64,000 nucleotides of DNA. Origin: JAIQFL01 sp035501495 (GTDB lineage Bacteria > Acidobacteriota > Terriglobia > Bryobacterales > Bryobacteraceae). A program made the position numbers and the translations under genes. This document shows positions 61,197-64,000 of the stretch, piece by piece (position 1 is the stretch's first letter; each line of letters starts with the position of its first letter). The DNA is taken from the NCBI GenBank assembly GCA_035501495.1, contig DATJWB010000006.1:1-64000 (forward strand), written 5' to 3'. Below the pieces are notes generated by a model. It did not search any database and had not been told where the DNA came from. It saw nothing but the letters and a program-made list of their open reading frames with translations.

Positions 61197-61733
61197 TCAG
61201 TTCAAGCTCACAGGCACCGTCTTGCAGCCCTCCACGATGCCGTACGTGGCGATGATGTAGCTCACATGCGGATCCACAACGCCGGCCCACTGATAGATCA
61301 GGATCGCGGCGCAAACCGCCGCCGCGTAGGCTCCCTGCTCCTCCGTGAGACTGTATCTCCGCAGAATCTCGTGGAACGGCGAGTCCAGCAGAGACTGCAC
61401 CTCCATGAGCCCCATGTGGGGCTGGTTCTCGGTCTGGAGATCGTAATTCAGCTTCCGCGGATCGAAGGGCACTTTGAGACGGGCCAGCGTCTGACCCATG
61501 GTGCCAAACACCCGCTGCCCCTGGCTGTTCAGAAGGTCCGAGAACACCGGAGTTCCGGGCTTGAGCAGCGAAAGGGGAAGATTGGAAGACCGCAGCAGCA
61601 GGGTACCCGCCATGCGGGCTGCCGCGGAAATTGCGGTTTGCGCGTGGATTCGCTTATCCTCCGCGAGTTTCAAACAAATGGTCTTGGTGAAATCTGCCGC
61701 GACCTCGAATTGTGTGTTGTCGTTAGTGCTCAT
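61197..61733 (-). CDS. Hypothetical cytoplasmic protein
   Basis: 178 residues; AGAGAATGG precedes the ATG. No signal peptide. Mostly helical by eye (ICLKLAEDKRIHAQTAISAA, GAYAAAVCAAILIYQWAGVV) with a central RKLNYDLQTENQPHMGLMEV segment. No family is recognised. Together with the two smaller genes downstream it may form a unit; all face the same way. Confidence 0.7.
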   Translation of the reverse strand: MSTNDNTQFEVAADFTKTICLKLAEDKRIHAQTAISAAARMAGTLLLRSSNLPLSLLKPGTPVFSDLLNSQGQRVFGTMGQTLARLKVPFDPRKLNYDLQTENQPHMGLMEVQSLLDSPFHEILRRYSLTEEQGAYAAAVCAAILIYQWAGVVDPHVSYIIATYGIVEGCKTVPVSLN

Positions 61734-61916
61734 CCATTCTCTACTGGCGAAAAAATTTGCCGCTTTCGATCAACAAAACCGAGAAAACTGGTGCGCCACC
61801 ATCAGCTTGCGGGCTTCGTGACCGTTTGGCCAAACACGAAGAACGACGCCCATTCCACCCGCAAATTCGCATGCGATTCCGGCAACGTCCCGGCAGACTG
61901 TGATTTGTCTCACAGA

Positions 61917-63248
61917 TTGCGATACGGACTGCTATCCTGTTGCTTGTTCGCACGCTACCTCGAGACCCATCCCTGGAAGTACGCGATTGCCTGGCTCGCG
62001 GGTCTGTCACTGTTCTTTTTTCTGAGCTATGGCTTTGCCAACTGGGCCACGGGTCTGCGTCACGAGGTCCCTTCGCTGGTTTTCGGGTGGGAACACCGCA
62101 TCCCCTTTGTACCCTGGACCATCGTTCCTTACTGGTCCACAGACCTGCTCTACGGGCTCTCGTTGTTTCTCTGCGCGTCGTACGAAGAGTTGCGCACGCA
62201 CGGGCGGAGGCTGCTCGCGGCACAACTGCTTTCGGTCGCCGGGTTCCTGTTGTTCCCTTTGCGATTCAGTTTTCCGGTGCCTCACACGGAAGGCCTGTTC
62301 GGCTGGTTGTTCGCGGCATTGCGAAGTTTCGACCATCCGTATAATCAGGCTCCCTCCCTGCATTTGGGCTTGACGGTGATCCTTTGGTCCGAATACTCGC
62401 GCCATCTGCGGGGTGTCGCGTTATTCCTCCTGCGCGCTTGGATGGTCCTCACGGCGATCTCCACTCTGACCGCCTACCAGCATCATTTCATCGATCTTCC
62501 CACCGGAATCTGGGTCGGACTGCTAACGGTCTGGCTCCTCCCCTTCGAAGCCTCGAAGGAATGCGTCACAGCGAACCGCGACCGTTTCCGATTGCGCATC
62601 GCCAGGCGATACGGATTGGGCGCCGCGATTCTCGTGGGGCTGATGGCCGCGCTGCAAGGCGCCGCGTGGATGCTTCTGTGGCCCGTGGGTTCGCTCGTGC
62701 TGATGACATTCATCTATACCAGCGGCCGTCCCGATGCCTTCCGGAAGAAGTCCGGGAGATTGCCGGCGACGGTAATCTGCCTGCTCGGTCCATACCTCGT
62801 CGGCGCCTGGCTGAATCTGCTCTGGTGGACCTTCCGCGATTCGGATTCCGACGAGATCGCGCCGGGCATCCGGCTGGGCCGCCTGCCGCGGCGCGCCGAG
62901 CGCGACCGCCGCGGCGTCGCCTCCATCGTGGACCTGGCCGCCGAGCTTCCATTGGATATTTCCGGTGTTCGATACCGTTCAGTCGCGATGTTGGACCAGC
63001 TGCCGCCCGAGTTAACTCAGTTGCGCGCGGCGGTCGAAGCGATAAACGATCTCGCGGACTCGCGCCCGACCCTGGTCTGCTGCCGGCTGGGATACTCACG
63101 CAGCGCCGCCGCCGTGGCCGCCTGGTTGCTTGCCGGTGGCAGAGCCGACAGCGTGGACGACGCGATTGCCCGGATTGCAGCGCGCCGCCCGCGAATCGCA
63201 CTGAGGCCTTCGGATCGCGCTCGCCTGGAAGAGTGGCGGCGTACGTAA
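61917..63248 (+). CDS. PAP2/inositolphosphotransferase-like membrane protein fused to a dual-specificity phosphatase domain
   Basis: 443 residues if the TTG at 61917 is used. The start is uncertain: there is no ATG before the first helix, and a GTG at 61791 or TTGs at 61905 and 61944 are equally possible. Residues ~20-260 hold several membrane helices with a lipid-phosphate-phosphatase/Aur1-type pattern: NQAPSLHLGLTVILWSEYS and TAYQHHFIDLPTGIWVGLLT carry conserved histidines. The C-terminal ~140 residues are a cysteine-dependent phosphatase: DEIAPGIRLGRLPRRAERDR, DLAAELPL, and the P-loop VCCRLGYSRSAAAVAAWLLA (CX5R with GxxRS). This pairing suggests phospholipid or sugar-lipid phosphate turnover at the membrane, which is inference. 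Confidence 0.82.
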   Translation: MRYGLLSCCLFARYLETHPWKYAIAWLAGLSLFFFLSYGFANWATGLRHEVPSLVFGWEHRIPFVPWTIVPYWSTDLLYGLSLFLCASYEELRTHGRRLLAAQLLSVAGFLLFPLRFSFPVPHTEGLFGWLFAALRSFDHPYNQAPSLHLGLTVILWSEYSRHLRGVALFLLRAWMVLTAISTLTAYQHHFIDLPTGIWVGLLTVWLLPFEASKECVTANRDRFRLRIARRYGLGAAILVGLMAALQGAAWMLLWPVGSLVLMTFIYTSGRPDAFRKKSGRLPATVICLLGPYLVGAWLNLLWWTFRDSDSDEIAPGIRLGRLPRRAERDRRGVASIVDLAAELPLDISGVRYRSVAMLDQLPPELTQLRAAVEAINDLADSRPTLVCCRLGYSRSAAAVAAWLLAGGRADSVDDAIARIAARRPRIALRPSDRARLEEWRRT

Positions 63249-63361
63249 ACCCATTCAAGAATCGGCAGCCACCTGAAGCGCACTCCGCCATTCCCGAAGT
63301 AGCACGGAACTTCCCATAGTCCGCTGGTGTCGAATGTCAAGGTGTAGGAGGAGCGGAAGGC

Positions 63362-64000
63362 ATGGAATCCGTAACTGAGGCGTGCCTGGAGGGACGGCGA
63401 GGCATTGCGGGAGATTGGCAGGGAACGATCGGCGAAAAGAAGCGTCGTTTGGTCGTACGCATTGCTGCTTCGGACGGCGGCGGATGGCACGCTACGTTCC
63501 ATCCGGTCGATCAGTCCAATCAGCCGATCACAATTGACTCTGTGGTCCTCGAAGGCCGGTCCCTCAAGTTGACTATCAATGCAATTCACGGCACTTACGA
63601 GGGGACACTGAGTGCCGACGCGGACTCCATCGCCGGAACGTGGACTCAAGGGAAATCGCTGCCGCTGGAGCTCCAGCGCGCGACCAGGGAATCCGCCTGG
63701 CTGGCCGCGCCCACTCCTTATCACGTGGAGTTTATAGAAGTGGAAGCAGGTGTAAAGCTGGAAGCGGTTGACTGGGGCGGTTCCGGCCGGCCTGTAGTCC
63801 TCTTGGCGGGCCTTGGTGCCAACGCCCACACGTACGACAAGTTTGCTGCCAGGCTGACACCCTCATACCACGTCTGCGGCATTACACGGCGCGGGTTCGG
63901 ACCATCCAGTGTTCCTCCCTCTGGCTACTCGGCCGACCGGCTCGGCGACGACGTGCTCGCAGTTCTTGCCGCATTGAACGTGAATCGCCCGGTATTGGTC
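63362..64000 (+). CDS. Alpha/beta hydrolase with N-terminal lipocalin-like domain (5' part)
   Basis: The frame opens at the ATG at 63362, after GGAGG and GGAAGG, and continues past the window end (213 codons visible). Residues 15-105 form a small strand-rich domain (GDWQGTIGEKKRRLVVRIAA, LTINAIHGTYEGTLSADADS, IAGTWTQGKSLPLELQR) that precedes hydrolases in several acidobacterial proteins. Then the hydrolase core begins: WGGSGRPVVLLAGLGANAHT (oxyanion region), HVCGITRRGFGPSSVPPSGY, SADRLGDDVLAVLAALNV. The nucleophile elbow lies outside. No signal peptide is evident from the chosen start. Substrate unknown. Confidence 0.85.
   Translation, partial: MESVTEACLEGRRGIAGDWQGTIGEKKRRLVVRIAASDGGGWHATFHPVDQSNQPITIDSVVLEGRSLKLTINAIHGTYEGTLSADADSIAGTWTQGKSLPLELQRATRESAWLAAPTPYHVEFIEVEAGVKLEAVDWGGSGRPVVLLAGLGANAHTYDKFAARLTPSYHVCGITRRGFGPSSVPPSGYSADRLGDDVLAVLAALNVNRPVLV

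Noticed and set aside
63017..63829. Minus-strand open frame opposite the end of the phosphatase fusion and the hydrolase start
   Set aside because: The plus strand encodes the CX5R phosphatase and a hydrolase with a good ribosome-binding site; the minus product has no recognisable domain.
1..64000. CRISPR arrays, rRNA/tRNA genes, prophage or insertion sequences
   Set aside because: No regularly spaced repeats, no cloverleaf or rRNA-like sequence and no transposase or integrase was recognised; the dispersed palindromes are not arrayed.

Overview
The window looks like chromosomal DNA from a GC-rich soil acidobacterium, most likely a Candidatus Solibacter / Bryobacter-type lineage. This rests on family content: three very large Oar-like TonB-dependent receptors with an N-terminal carboxypeptidase-regulatory domain, an ADOP-type FtsX/MacB permease, a membrane-anchored regulator with an N-terminal block common in Acidobacteria, several Tat-exported sugar enzymes, and a form I aerobic CO dehydrogenase operon. 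No rRNA, tRNA, CRISPR array, intact insertion sequence or prophage was seen. The taxonomic call is inference from families, not from a marker gene.

Layout. 1-4.3 kb: the 3' end of eutC (ethanolamine ammonia-lyase small subunit) meets a dprA-topA pair head-on. 4.4-13 kb: an Oar-like receptor, a poorly coding stretch, a small glycine-zipper exported protein, an ADOP permease and a serine beta-lactamase-family hydrolase. 13-17.8 kb (minus): Uma2-family nuclease, an exported beta-propeller protein and a SpoIVB-type S55 peptidase. 17.9-23.3 kb: thiL, an O-methyltransferase, two unassigned proteins and a ThuA-domain protein. 23.3-33.6 kb: the aerobic CO dehydrogenase locus. On the minus strand the order is coxM-coxS-coxL-coxG-coxD-coxE-(XdhC+YHS)-murI with gaps of 0-9 bp or 4-base overlaps. 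A lone XdhC gene is divergent from coxM, and a MocA-XdhC fusion converges on it. CoxL carries the form I signature AYRCSFR.

33.7-39 kb: three Tat-signal proteins (sugar isomerase-like TIM barrel, DUF362, Gfo/Idh/MocA oxidoreductase) and a divergent enolase-superfamily enzyme, probably a carbohydrate or sugar-acid locus. 39-42.6 kb: second Oar-like receptor. 42.7-43.9 kb: a decayed hybrid histidine kinase between duplicated pieces of a neighbouring gene. 43.6-49 kb (minus): SMP-30-like lactonase, a seven-haem cytochrome/TPR lipoprotein and a TPR membrane protein. 49.2-53 kb: a tight DUF362-transketolase-cupin operon. 53-58 kb: third Oar-like receptor, with a divergent membrane-anchored regulator. 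58-64 kb: malate synthase, three small unassigned proteins, a PAP2-like/dual-specificity phosphatase fusion, and the 5' part of an alpha/beta hydrolase that runs off the window.

At least six copies of an intergenic palindromic repeat lie near gene 3' ends, and some double as terminator-like hairpins. The coherent physiological theme is a heterotroph able to oxidise trace CO (cox locus with Mo-cofactor maturation genes), use two-carbon compounds (malate synthase), and scavenge polymers or sugars through outer-membrane receptors and exported enzymes.
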